From positions 25,531,189 through 25,595,188 of the forward strand of contig JAJEKV010000001.1 of the NCBI GenBank assembly GCA_021234155.1: a stretch of 64,000 nt of DNA. The letters run 5' to 3'. Shown piece by piece: positions 46,448 to 58,450 of the stretch. A program made the position numbers and the translations under genes. The notes under the pieces are model-generated. The model worked only from the letters and a program-made list of their open reading frames with translations. It made no database searches and was not told the origin of the DNA. Numbering within the stretch: position 1 is the stretch's first letter; each line of letters opens with the position of its first letter. This DNA comes from Isoetes taiwanensis (lineage: Eukaryota; Streptophyta; Lycopodiopsida; Isoetales; Isoetaceae).

Positions 46448-47390
46448 TGAATATTTTTTATCTTAAATCCATGTTTTTTTTTATAATAACCCATTGAATT
46501 GTTTTAGGGATATGGTCTATGGTTTCAAGAATTATATCTATATCAAATCCCCCTGGAACCCCCTGTTATTTTGCTACATATTTCCAACATGCGTCGTCAA
46601 ATCACATAATCGTCTGACTCTACTGCACAAGTTAGTCATAATACGTTCTTGTGCTTATCCCTAAGTGCATAGACAAGACTCAAGAAGGTGCACTTGTTCT
46701 TCTTCAATTGTGCATGCACAAAAGACCATAGCTGTTTTGCAATATGCAGTTGCTTATCCTATTATATGTAGCACCTTAAGTCGAAGGTGCAATCACCTGC
46801 AACAGACAATAATGTTAGTACCCAAAAAGAAATACAAAACCAATAGTTTAAAAATGACAAAGAACCATTAGTTTGAGAAGACATACAACTTAATCAAGCA
46901 AGCTTTTTATTGTCACGTTTATCCAACAAATAAGCCGTTCCTAGGATGGGTCCTATGATAGGCATATATCGGCCGAAGTGAAGTGGTGTTCTCATTGAGC
47001 TTTGTAAAACATTGAGTACAAATGGATCCCTCACTAGAGGTAGGGAATTTTGAAATTATGAACGTTAAATGCTCCGAAACTAGACAATCATCGAGAGCAT
47101 GATGATACTAAAGAATATAATATAAAAGATGGTTTTATCCGCCACTCGGTCGATGCAAAGGTGAGAAGACCTGGCGATCGCTTCTCATCGGGAAGAAGAA
47201 CCACGCCCTCTTGGGTTTTGAGAAAAACCCAAGCAAATAGTTGAAGCACGACCCTACGCACTCTGGCAACCACAAGACCTTAAAAAATCCTGCAGAGTCA
47301 AGGCTGAAAGAAAATAACCCGTCAGTGAGTTAGATGCCATAGGCAAGAATGCACACCAATGGGCAATATAAAAACATATATATAGTAAGA

Positions 47391-47616
47391 CTCGGAGGCT
47401 CCAAGGCCACGCCGAGAAAGAAACAACAACCGACCAATCGGGAACCGTCCGTGAAAAATTACTCTCGCGGGAAAAACAACCGATTAGTGCTGCCTCGGAG
47501 GCTACATTGCCACGCCGAGAGAAAATGAAAAAGAGTTATGCCTCAGAAGCTATAGTACGATGCCGCGAAAGAATAAACTAATAAGAATGCCTCAGAGGTT
47601 ACAAAGCCACGCTGAG
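47391..47616. repeat. Four degenerate hairpin repeats (CTCGGAGGC...GCCACGCCGAG)
   Basis: Units at 47391-47415, 47493-47518, 47542-47568 and 47591-47616 read TGCCTCGGAGGCTACA plus TGCCACGCCGAG with changes. In the last unit both arms have changed together (CTCAG with CTGAG), so the stem is kept. In the third the stem is broken. Confidence 0.7.
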
Positions 47617-47710
47617 GAAATAAAGAATGCAAATTTAAAGGACATAAAAAAGAAAAGGAAATAACGAACATGATCTAATGCAAATAACCATCAAGGGAGG
47701 GAGGGTGAGG

Positions 47711-47864
47711 GAAGCTGATAGGATAGAGAAGAAGGAGAACTAGCTCAAGAGAATGCCGATGGTAGAACAATGAAGAGAGGCTGAATAAATAGGAGGAGTG
47801 ACAAAGAGACGTCCCCATCCAAGGAATGTCGGTTCTATTGCTGTCGCAATAGAACCGTGGCATT
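47711..47864. repeat. 154-bp repeat with terminal hairpin, left copy
   Basis: This repeat matches 55091-55244 with three mismatches. Near its end CGGTTCTATTGC and GCAATAGAACCG form a perfect 12-bp stem with a 4-nt loop. Confidence 0.9.
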
Positions 47865-47901
47865 CCTAGGATGGGTCCTATGATAGGCATATATCGGCCG
47901 A

Positions 47902-50900
47902 TAGAAGAGGAACAAACTCAAACACTACTCAGCATGGAGACTGAAAAGAAGAGAAGCTAAAGAGAGATATAGTATAAAGAAAGGGAGAAACGAGTCTACA
48001 AGGGTCACTAGAAAAGAATGCACAGATAAGGCTGAAGGGATAGCGAAACAAAATAGATTTAAAATGGCAACAACAAAGGTATAAGAACAGACAGAACATC
48101 GAAAGAGCCGATGGGAGAAATGACGAGTGAAGAAGAATACATAGAAAGGAAGAACATAATACGGTAGAAAAGGAACCAGGTAAGTGGGAGCCAGAACGGA
48201 TAGTGGCATGGGAAACAAGGCGACTAAGAAAACCGGCAAATGTAGCAAAGTAAAAAGGTCAGAATAAAAGAGAGCGGAAAAGAAAATTGGAGAAGGTAGA
48301 AGGGGACAAAACTCAGCAGGAAAGGCGAACGGAGAAAAGGAATCAATGATCCACATCGTTAACGAATAAACAATGAAAAAACACACATGGAACAAATGAA
48401 TACATGGAACAAAAGGAAGGATAGAAACATGAACCAACAAGGAACTAAAAGAGCGAAAAGAAGTCAACAAAATTGCCAAACAAAGAGTGAACAAAAAATG
48501 AGCTAGAGACCAGAAAAACATGACTAACATGGCACCAAACGGACCAAAAGGTGGAAAATTAATAGTATCCAAAACTACACATATAGAGAGCAAGAGCACA
48601 AAGGCAAGAGTATCGAGGCCAAAAAGGGGTGCCCAAAAGGGCGAATGCAACTGCAAATAGGATGACTAAAGCGAAAGATAGAGAACTAGGAACAACATAA
48701 CAAACAACCGGATAAATGAATGGCTTAATGAGGATAAAAGATGACCTAAATATGTGTCTTCAACTGGAAAATAAAGTCAAAGAAGGTCCACAACTTGCAA
48801 ACAACACCCAGAGCATCTCCAATGCCAAGAAGATAGATAAAATAAACTATGACAAGTAGAGACAACTCAAAAATTTGGAAAGAACAATGGTGGAGAAGAA
48901 CTATGTAATAAAAGCTTTACAACGAGAAGGAAAGCACCAAAGGAAAACTAACAAAGATGCAACATGCAAGATGATTCTCTTCCACACTAATATCTTATGA
49001 ACCAAGGGATCAGATGCACTAAAATAGATGAACCCATGCGAATGCATAAAAATTGACGTAGAGCAAAAAGAAGCCAAGTAAAGACACCGTATTGTATAGG
49101 CCAGCAAAAAACGCATCACCATAATGCCGTCTCAAGCAATCACCAAAGAAAAAATCGTGATAGAAGAACTATAAACTGCCCTTAAGAGCTACCATGAAAG
49201 GACGGCATGAGTAATGCAAAGCCAAGAAAGGGGTACAATGGAAAATATGGTATAAAGAAAATAAGAAATGCGCCTACAAGTGTCAAAGGGAATAAAATGA
49301 AACATGATGCACAGATGAGGCTGATAGATCAAGCATAATGGATCTAAAAACGGAGATAACAAAGGGTGAAAGCCAAGAACATAGAAACAATTAAAGGGAG
49401 CAAAGAGTTACCTCATGACAAATGTAACACACCTAGAAACAAATAAATCTCCCGACAAAATAGAATAAACGAAAATAAAGGCATAAAGTACTTGAAAATA
49501 GATATAATAGAAACGATGAGCAAATGAGGTTAGAAAAACAAATTGAGATAATGAAGCAATGGCGAGTGGATGGACCATATCGCAAAAACAAGTTCATAGG
49601 AATACAACATAACTAGATTCTAGAATGGGGCTCGCATGAAACCAACAAACCGCCCTAGATAGGCTTCTCATTCATCTCAGCAGATTTTCTACAATGGTGG
49701 ACAGTGGGTAGCCGCACACATGCGAACTACCCACGAAAAATAAAGGGAAAATCCAATTATATCATTTGGACCCCAAAAAATACAATGCTAATAGATGTGT
49801 GGCTGATGTACCTGCCGAAAGCTTATCACCGGGATTAAAAAAACCCCGCCCTTTCGGGTTTTTGAGGAAAAACCCTAGTGAGAAGCCTTCGGCAAGGGGC
49901 TTGGACAAACGTAAGGCATAGAAATCGCTCCCAGAAACCCCCGCATGGAGAAGTCGAAACAGATGCCGCTCGCCAACCTGTACCTGCACATCGCCAACAC
50001 AACAAACGAGACAACACAAACATACCGGAGGATAGCATCACCCGTGGGTGGAAAAGCATCACCCAAATGGGTGGAAGAAAACGCGATAAACCGAAATTTG
50101 TGCACAATACAATAAACAAAGAAGGGGGAGGGCGGTTCAAAGAGAATAAGGTATCACTTGAGAGAAGAGGAAGCGCCGATGAGACGCTGATGCGAACCGC
50201 ACCTAAAATAGCCAAAACCCTAACCGTAAAGGGCATGCGCCGCATGCATGCATGCAAGACATGCATGCTCGCCTATTCTAGAATGTCGATCCGATGTCTC
50301 TGATCGATGCGATTCTAGAATGGGGCTCGCGTGGAAACCAACAAACCGCCCGAATACCGTAGAACTTCCTTATCAAACTAGAATCGAGGACGGCGAAGGT
50401 CACGCCGGATGAAGGCTAAAGAAGGGCCGGGTTTGCGAGAAAGGACATGCCACAGCATGACAGAAACGCCAAATGGGCCAAACCAAGCAGGAAGAAGCCC
50501 CTCCCTGCCTGGAAACAAATCAAAGAGAATAAGGTACTGCTGAGAGAAGAGGAAGCGCCAATGAGACGTTGATGCAGAACCGTGCCTAAAATAGCGAAAC
50601 CCTAACCAGAAAGGGCATGCGCCGCATGCATGCATGCAAGACATGCATGCTCGCCTCATTCTAGAATGTCGATCCGATGTCTCGGATCGATGCGAATAAT
50701 GATATCAAGCAGGAGACTGGAGCAACCCAGAGCAAAAAGACAATCATGATAAATAGACTAAGCGTATTAAAGGGATACAAAAGACACCAAGTAAAACAAC
50801 TAGAATACAAGCACAAAGAGAAGCTAGAGGGACCAATAGTGGGCAAATGGCACAAAGGGGTAATATCTATTTGAAGCAAAAGTCAAACTGAAGGAAAGGA

Positions 50901-53900
50901 CTAGATGACACTGGAGCCAACACATACAAAGGGGCAAAGGAACTTATGAAAAACATGGAGTCATTACACAGGGGAGCAAAACGGAACACACCAGTGGTTG
51001 TTAATATAGCAATGTAGATAAATCGGTCATCTGATAAACCATGTTATATCAGATATATCAATATAGCTCTGATAAGAATGATTAGCTCAAGATGATAAAG
51101 ATGCATGAAGTGAACCATGGAAAAGGTAATAAAAGATGGAAAGTGGAACAATAAACAAACAAATCCACGAATGTGACAATAAAAATGAGAACAATAATGC
51201 TGCACAACTCTGACAGAATTAATACACTAAATAATACTACATCAGCAAAGGATACGATGAGACCAAAATAAGACAAAGGAACCGGGGAAGAAAATGAAGC
51301 GAGACGACGACTGTAAACATAACCCAATAAACTTTGAAGAACCAAACACACATATGGGATAAAGAACAAGAGAAAAAAGGGGTCATGAAGAATGCTAGAT
51401 AAAAGGAACAAAGCATAGCAGTTGAAAACCTCAGAATAACAATCTAAAGCAAAATAAGCAATGCTAAAAATAAATAAAATGGGAGGAGATGAGGAGCAAA
51501 AATAACCACGAGAGCAACATAAATAAATCGAATGGTGCGAATATGAAACTAAAGAAAAGACGGAGAAAATGAGAGCAAATGGCCAAATAAAACAAACGTG
51601 GACAAACATAACGAAAGCGACTGATGAAATATAACCAATGATATCAGTTGCAATAATCATAACAATAGAATGAGAGACTAACATTGTAGCAGCAAAGGGA
51701 GCATGAACGCTAGAGCGCATCAAATGAAAAATACAAAGCAATGCAAAATAAGTAAATAGAATAGTGGTATAAAAGGGGAGCAAAGTGACAAATTTAAAAA
51801 CAAATAAAACGAATAGAACAAAACAAAAGAACATGAATAAACATGACCAAGTCTGTGAATGATGTATCCAACCACACGTATAGCGGATGAAAGTAGTCTA
51901 GGAAGGACCCAAGTATGTGTATCAAACAAAAAATGCAATGTTGAAGAATGACCACAACTTGCAAGTGCTGTGAACGACTCCAATGCAACTACTAGAATAG
52001 ACCTCATATACCCTACTATAATGAGCCTCGAAGGGAATCAAGAAGTAAAATCATAATATGGGAGGTATAATCGACCTTCAAAGAAACCAATAAATAAAAC
52101 CATAAATACTGCTATAATCAACCTCTAAATAAACAAGAGATGAAATCATGATACTATAGCTTATACCCACCAAAGAAATCGATAAATAAAACCATAAGAA
52201 GGGGCACAATTACGAGAGATGCCAACCAACCATATCGAAGACACAAGCACACATCCAACATGTTGAATACAAGCCAAATGCCCATACATCTCATAAACAT
52301 GCCCTCAAACGTAACAACCTACCAACGCCCAAATGCCTGCAACCAACATGAAGTAATATAGCCATACTAAAAGTGAAAAGAACAAAACCGTGTCAACCCA
52401 TAGAGGACAAATCCTAACAAGGTAGACATAAATTAGTAACAATTGACTAATTGTGCTGCACTGAAACAACGAGGTGATGGACTAGAGAATCTGCATTACA
52501 AACAGTCAGACTAAAACTTCTCAAACTACACATAACGGTAAAGCTATCTAGGAGGTGATGCTTAGACCGACAATCATTAATAGTCTGTGAAGTCAAATAA
52601 CATTGAATCACTAAGCCATGACAAAACATACCCAAGGAAATAGAAAGAAAAACCATGAATTAATATCAATGGCTATGGCGAGCAAACATCACCAACTGAG
52701 ATACTAAGAGCTTCGAACCGCCAAAGAAGATATATGCAACAACGTGGGTAAAAAGAGGTCGTAGACCCTTAACGATATAGTGTTAGCTAAGGATTATGAC
52801 GATCTTCGAAACCACCAAACGCAAGTGAGAACAAACCACATACAAGAGAAAAGAAACTCATATATTGTCCAAAAGTGGAAGAAAGCTAAGGGTCAATAAT
52901 TACAAAGAAAAATGGGCAAAATATTTGGTGGCAATTTTTGAGAGGGGCAACTTGTTTATGAAAAAGGTCCAAGTATCTAAGCACCATGTCAACTTAAGAA
53001 CAAAAGAGATCCACATACCTAGCATAATAAGAATCTTGGTCATTGTTGATCCATGTTGTCACCAAGTCATACAAGGAAAATCCATCTCTCGATGATCCAA
53101 GTGGTCACGAAGTCACAATAGGGTCGATATTGACTCAAACCCGCTATGAGAGATCGATTAACAGAAAAAGTACCAAAGTAAACTATTAACATAAGGAGTT
53201 CAAGAAGTATTAAAAAATGAGAAGATACAAATGCCAAAATTATCCATCGACAAGTTAAAAACCAATGGAATCTAGATCCGCCTAATGAAGGCAAGGAAAA
53301 TTATATAACACAAACATCTCAAAAGATGGAACAAGTGGCACCACAATGCAACATATAATGCCAACTATAAAACTTGAATTGCGTTGTGAGGGGACGAAAT
53401 GGCACTATCAAAACCAAAAAATGCACAACATGTAAATACCTGCAATGACAACGACCACTGTAAAAGACCCATGAAAACCTAGTCTAAAGCAACAATGATT
53501 TAAAGGGGAGAGAGTAACACAAGCATCAGAGGCAGTTCAACACGATATTATAAGGTGTCCATGTAAGGGAGAGAGTCACAAGCAAACAAGGCATTCCAAG
53601 CACTAACAAGTTCGCTTGAAAAAAGTCACATCCTGGACCAATATGATACAGCATCCAAGGCCCATGACAAGCCCATTTTATATAGACCAAAACAAACATG
53701 CATGCAGTGGTCGTTAAGAAGGAGAGAAAACAATATGCCTCCCAAGCAAGTCAAAGTTTCATCATATACTAGAACAAGCATGTCGGCAAGGTTCATAACG
53801 GAGGGAGTGTGATCAAAAAACACAAATCTAAAAGCATAAAAAATAAACAATAGGCCTGTTGCATCGACTAAAGGCAACATAGATAAAAAAGGAGAATAAA

Positions 53901-55090
53901 ATAAGGAAATGTAGAAATGAAGAATAAAACAAGTAAAAGCGGAACTAGAGAAAACATGGATCTAATAAAGGAATAAAACAAGTAGAACTAGACAAATAAC
54001 ACGAAAGGGGATCGAACCTGAAACCATATCTCACAAAACTATGTATCTCCACCAACACGCCAACGAAACTAACATTGAAAAAACTAAAATAGTTAATATT
54101 TAACAGAAACAAATAATCAGAACATAGAATCACAGTTGTTCTTCTAGAAACTGCGTCGTCTTGTGGCAGCGCCGAACAGACTGAAGCATCGTGTAGCCTC
54201 TATGGCGCCGAATCTTGCAATCCTGCTTCAACCCTAAACATAACCGCCAGACAAACCTTTAGTAGATTGAACGCCAACTTCGGCATGGGGCAGACGTAAC
54301 GAGCATATGGATCCAATACCGATTTGAGCATATCGGATTCAATACAGTAGGTGCAATAGAGTGAATGGGGTTTGTGCAATAGCCCAGATCGTCTTCGGAA
54401 TCTAGACCGATGGCAAAAGCTCAGGAGATTTTGGATAAGTGATCTTGGATATGGCTAATCGTGAGCTTGAGGGGCCACCGACAGAGCAAAAATCTGAAAT
54501 AGAAATCAGACACAAAAACTGCCACAGACAAAACTGATCAACATGAAAAGCAGAAACATAAGAGCGGTGGAGCACCTACCAAATTACTAGGAAATTGTAA
54601 GACAAGACCAGAGACAACTCAAAATTTTAATGGAAGCTATTCTACCTATCCTGCCAAGCTATGACGAAAATCAGCCTGGCAAAGCAGACTAACCTGTTCC
54701 TCCAAGCTATGAAGAAAATGAAGGCCAAAGCAAAGTTCAAAAAGGGATAAAGAGCAAAAAACCTACGGTGTATGGCAGGTCCACAGCTTCATCGGATAAG
54801 TTTCCATCCATCTCGCTAAATGGCTCTAGACATCCTGGCGCCATCCTTCAGCCCGCATCAAAGGTATGAACATGCAAAGAGAAAAGGAACCCAATGCTAT
54901 TCCTGCACCGAAACTGAAAGAACTGGCCTCATGATCCTGCAACAGAACTGAAGCCCACCGCCTTCAAGAAAAAGGGAGAAATTCTTTACAAACGGAAGAG
55001 AAAACGGGATAGATAGAAGCCCTATCCTCACACGCTAGAAGAAAACAAATTAGAGAATCGTAGGAGAGCAAGAAGCTGATAGGATAGTAG
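47902..55090. other. A/G-rich noncoding block between the 154-bp repeats
   Basis: Seven kilobases strongly biased to A and G on the plus strand. The long minus-strand open frames here (for example 47925-48656 and 51082-51834) are Phe/Leu/Ser-rich products of that bias and do not resemble proteins. Inside, a segment of about 170 bp is duplicated at 50140-50310 and 50520-50693 (GAGAAGAGGAAGCGCC, GGGCATGCGCCGCATGCATG, TAGAATGTCGATCCGATGTC), and TAGAATGGGGCTCGC recurs at 49620 and 50313. AAACCCCGCCCTTTCGGGTTTT at 49839-49861 is a hairpin related to text at 47202-47230. No gene is supported. Confidence 0.6.
53998..54075 (-). mobile_element. Possible tRNA-derived SINE head
   Basis: On the minus strand an A-box-like TTGGCGTGTTGGTGG is followed about 35 bp later by a perfect B box (GGTTCGATCCCC). 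The spacing and boxes fit a polymerase III promoter, but no cloverleaf with an acceptor stem was found. It differs from the other SINE family in the window. Confidence 0.45.
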
Positions 55091-55244
55091 GAAGCTGATA
55101 GGATAGAGAAGAAGGAGAACTAGCTCAAGAGAACGCCGATGGTAGAACAATGAAGAGAGGCTGAATAAATAGGAGGAGTGACAAAGGGACGTCCCCATCC
55201 AAGGAATGTCGGTTCTATTGCTTTCGCAATAGAACCGTGGCATT
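55091..55244. repeat. 154-bp repeat with terminal hairpin, right copy
   Basis: Same orientation as the copy at 47711-47864, three mismatches, with one of them in the hairpin loop. The flanks differ on both sides. Confidence 0.9.
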
Positions 55245-56698
55245 TACACTTTTGCAGCCAATAAGCCAACTATTACACCAACAATCAATAGATCTATGCT
55301 TGCATGCAGATATATAATGGACAAGGTCAGTGCTGGTTCAAATAGTGCAGCAACTTGCAGATCATGCATCAGACTCACAATGCATAATTGTTGCAAAGCA
55401 TTGCACATGATCCCCGAGCTTGCAAATGATAAATGTGAACCAGGCAATAGACAATATAAAAAGATATAAATTTTGCCTAGTTGTTGTATCCTCTTGGACT
55501 GCTATGTACAAAACATCCTCAATTCAATTGTTTTGGTCAAATTTATTGAAGCAACAAATTGCTTTGGTTTCCTCGCCATAAGAAAGAATTTGAGGAATAA
55601 AAGAAGCCTTTGCATTGGGCTTAGGCAAAAGTCTAGAATTCTCAAAATCTTGTGGGACAAAACTTGGGTTATGGGATCTTTTGCATGTAGTTCTTCTACA
55701 TGCAGCAACCACCAAGAGGTATGAGTTGTGCATGAGCTGAAAAGATGCAGCCACCAAAGGGATATGAGCTAAGAAGACATACAAATAATTATGTAGAGAG
55801 AAACTACATCAACGATAAATAGACTGTGCAAAATTGTAGATTGTTTAGAAGAGGACTGTTTGGGATACTACAAAGAGGATGAAGATGACATACTAAAAAG
55901 ATACTATCCTGGTAGAAAAACAAGACCTACGGTTAGTGTGCAAAACATTTCTTTGTTTCTATAGTAGCAGATTCGGCATAACACCAAGGCATGAACACCA
56001 TTGCTGCATGGCTGACCTTTTAGGATGCACAGGACAATCCGAGCTAAAGCAGGCTGCTCCATGACTTGTGGTCTTAGTCCCACTAGTAAATCTATTAAAG
56101 AAAGCTTTCATTGCTTAATACCTGATCCTCGCTCCATCTTCAACTATGCAAAATGATGTCTTAATTATGCATTTTCCACAACGAACGCCGGCATATCGTT
56201 GAATCAGTGATTGATTGAAACAAAATTATAGGCATGAAACACATTGGCAAGCAAGAAGTGTACCTTGATCAAGCAACAACTAAAAGAGCTCCCAGGCCGA
56301 TTTTGAAGCAAATAATGATCCAAATATGTGAACCTATCGATTCCAATGCCATTGCTGCGAAGATATCCATGATAAAGATACAGTTGAAAACCAGAACCTG
56401 ATCAAGAATGAATGGATTTTTGAGTTCACATCCAATGCATAAAAAATGGGAGTATTTACAGAGGAAACCTAGCATCTCTAGGTCATATATTCAACTCTAA
56501 AACATCGATGCACATAAATATGAAAATGCAAAACGGAAAGCTTTTAGGTCAACAAATCTCAGAAGATTGAGCCTGATTAGCGTCCCGAGTTTTATAGTCT
56601 TAATCCAGGACAAAGAAACCATGATAAGGGGAGCTTTCTTTCTGATCATTTACGTCAACAACGTTGCCAGATAAACAGAAATATAGAATTAAAATAAC
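55245..56698. other. No gene recognised (intron side of ACA exon 1)
   Basis: AT-rich sequence without recognisable exons. The missing ACA exon was searched for here by eye and not found. Confidence 0.5.
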
Positions 56699-56869
56699 CT
56701 GAGCTTCAGCATCACGCCTTCTTTTCACATTAGCAGTGTAGCGAAATCTTCGAGTAGCATTGAGCACTAGGGTTGCCTTACGCCAATTCTCGAGCAGCTC
56801 TAAAGGAGGTTCCTTAGCTGGGATCTCGAAGTCCTTCATGGAGCTGGAGCTGTCAGATCTGCTAAACAT
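56699..56869 (-). CDS. ACA exon 1, calmodulin-binding autoinhibitory domain
   Basis: Fifty-seven codons from ATG 56869-56867. A Ser-rich start is followed by DFEIPAKEPPLELLENWRKA and TLVLNATRRFRYTANVKRRR. This is the W-R-x-A---V-N-RRFR-T- helix by which plant ACA pumps bind calmodulin. The exon ends in phase 0 at the donor GTTATT. Just upstream, TTCACTTGCAG before GAAAAAATG is acceptor-like and suggests an intron in the 5' leader. This exon shows no lesion. Confidence 0.85.
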
Positions 56870-57264
56870 TTTTTCCTGCAAGTGAAGAACTGGGTCGGGA
56901 CACCAGAATCATAAGATTGCCTGGTCAGGTTTCTCTGCTATTCCCAAATGTTGATAATGCACCCATCAAATGTTCTTCAATTTCTTGGCTACACAAGAAT
57001 CGGGGGATCGTTCCTTCTTTGAAACATTGGCCCTTGGCAAAGAGCTCTGCTCTCAGATTCAGTAGAAACATCAAGAATGCATCGATTTTGGCGGTGCCGT
57101 TAGCCGGTTTGCACAGCGGCCGCCCACCAACACTGCCAGTTTACAGGACACCGCCAGTTTGAAGCAGTTTTCGACATATTCTAGGTATATTCTAGCATAT
57201 GCTCAGAATATGCTGGAAACTCACATGAACGAGGGTTTGCCCCCCTAGGGGCAACCCAAAAATA

Positions 57265-58450
57265 TTGAAGAAACGGAAGCAAAAAGTGTTGCTATTAAAT
57301 GCAAAATCAAATATACAACTCTCTAGGGTGGCAAAAAGCAGATTGTTGAGGAACTCCATTTCTGAGGTTATGGATGAGACTGGTTATATTCATACTATTC
57401 AAAGGGATATTGCTAACACTTTTCATGCTAAATATATGGATCTTTTTCAAAGTAAACCTATTCCTTCCAATGATCTCGACCATGCAAATGCTTTTAAGTC
57501 TCTCATTGACACTATTCTTCTTACTGCCTCTGATTTTATGGATTGTTCTATGATCTCTCTGCCTTCTCAATATGAAATCCTTAACATTCTTAATAGTTTC
57601 AGCAATGGGATATCCCCTGGTCCAGCTGGCCTTCCTGCTGAATTCTATATTAAATTCTGGGATGTTCTTAAAAATGATCTTACTTCTCTTGTGCATGGCT
57701 TCTGGAGTGCTGAGCATTTGCATCCTTCTATCTCTAGTGGTTTCATATCATTGATCCCCAAGGTTGATCATCCTATCAATCTTCAAGACTGGAGGCCTAT
57801 CTCTTTAACAAATATTACTTGTAAGATTTGTGCTAAGATCATTGCTTCCAGACTTAAAAATTATCAGCAGAAGAATACCAGCCTAAATCAATCTGCTTTT
57901 CTTTCCAAAAGATATATTCTGGATAATTATATGGCTGCCATGGAGAGTCTCCACTGGAACAGGATCTCTAAACAGAATTGTGTTGTCCTTAAACTGGACT
58001 TTAAGCACGCTTGAATCAGTGAGGTGGGATTTTCTTGATTTTGCAATGTCTAAGCTTGGTTTCCTTCCCAAATTAAGAAATCTTATTTTTGGTCTAAACT
58101 CTCGATTTAATTCAGCTGCTTTTATCAATGGTTCTCCATCTTGCTTCTTCCCCATTACTCGAGGTGTAGGCAAGGTTGCCCTCTTGCTCCATATCTTTTC
58201 CTAGTTGCAGCTGAGTTGCTTACTAAATCTATTTCTCATTATCAAAATCTTGGTCTCATTAAAGGTCTGCAGCTTCCTGATTCCATGATCTCTTAGCATT
58301 CTTCAATACTGATGACTCTTTCTCCTTTCTTGATGCTGAGTTAAAAAATATTGAGTTCTTCTTGAAAATTCTTAAGCAATTTTCAGCTGCTTCTGGTATC
58401 CAACTAAACATTGACAAAAGTTTGCTAGTTGGAGTCCCAAGATTAGCCAT
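57265..58450 (+). mobile_element. LINE reverse-transcriptase fragment
   Basis: The frame 57265-58014 encodes blocks of an L1-type reverse transcriptase: GLPAEFYIKFWDVLKNDL, FISLIPKVDHPINLQDWRPI, SLTNITCKICAKIIASRLK, NQSAFLSKRYILDN and VLKLDFKHA. After a stop, shifted frames continue with GCPLAPYLFLVAAELLTK (the QG-PLSP block) and LKNIEFFLKILKQFSAASGI (after the catalytic DD, which is damaged). No endonuclease precedes it. It may be a separate insertion or the distal half of the family seen at 35.7-38.15 kb. Confidence 0.85.

Larger units (their letters stand above)
46938..47901. repeat. 39-bp direct repeat, 925 bp apart
   Basis: TTCCTAGGATGGGTCCTATG followed by ATAGGCATATATCGGCCGA occurs at 46938-46976 and exactly again at 47863-47901. 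The second copy abuts the end of the 154-bp repeat at 47711-47864. Nothing in between resembles a gene. Confidence 0.9.
39771..56869 (-). pseudogene. Autoinhibited Ca2+-ATPase (ACA, P2B type) pseudogene with a 14-kb intron
   Basis: The first coding exon (56869-56699) carries the calmodulin-binding N-terminus. The remaining exons lie at 42635-39771. Between them is 14 kb of repeats, and I could not find the short exon expected between them (about 35 residues). ACA pumps export Ca2+ from the cytosol and are opened by Ca2+-calmodulin. Introns with GT-AG borders are retained, so this is not a retrocopy. Lesions include frameshifts near 42446 and 40490, nonsense codons within the first membrane segment and before the third, an in-exon duplication near 41440 and a 57-nt insertion near 40200. 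The coding sequence stops before the last membrane helices, where lipase sequence begins. Confidence 0.8.

Noticed and set aside
47840-47870. Helitron 3' end (hairpin followed by CTAG)
   Set aside because: The matching repeat at 55091-55244 has the hairpin but not the CTRR end, so the terminus is not conserved.
47925-48656. 243-residue minus-strand frame that looks like a membrane protein
   Set aside because: The plus strand is A/G-rich, so the minus strand automatically gives Phe/Leu/Ser-rich open frames; no homology pattern. The same applies to 51082-51834.
53998-54075. tRNA gene
   Set aside because: Good B box, but the 5' and 3' ends do not pair as an acceptor stem.
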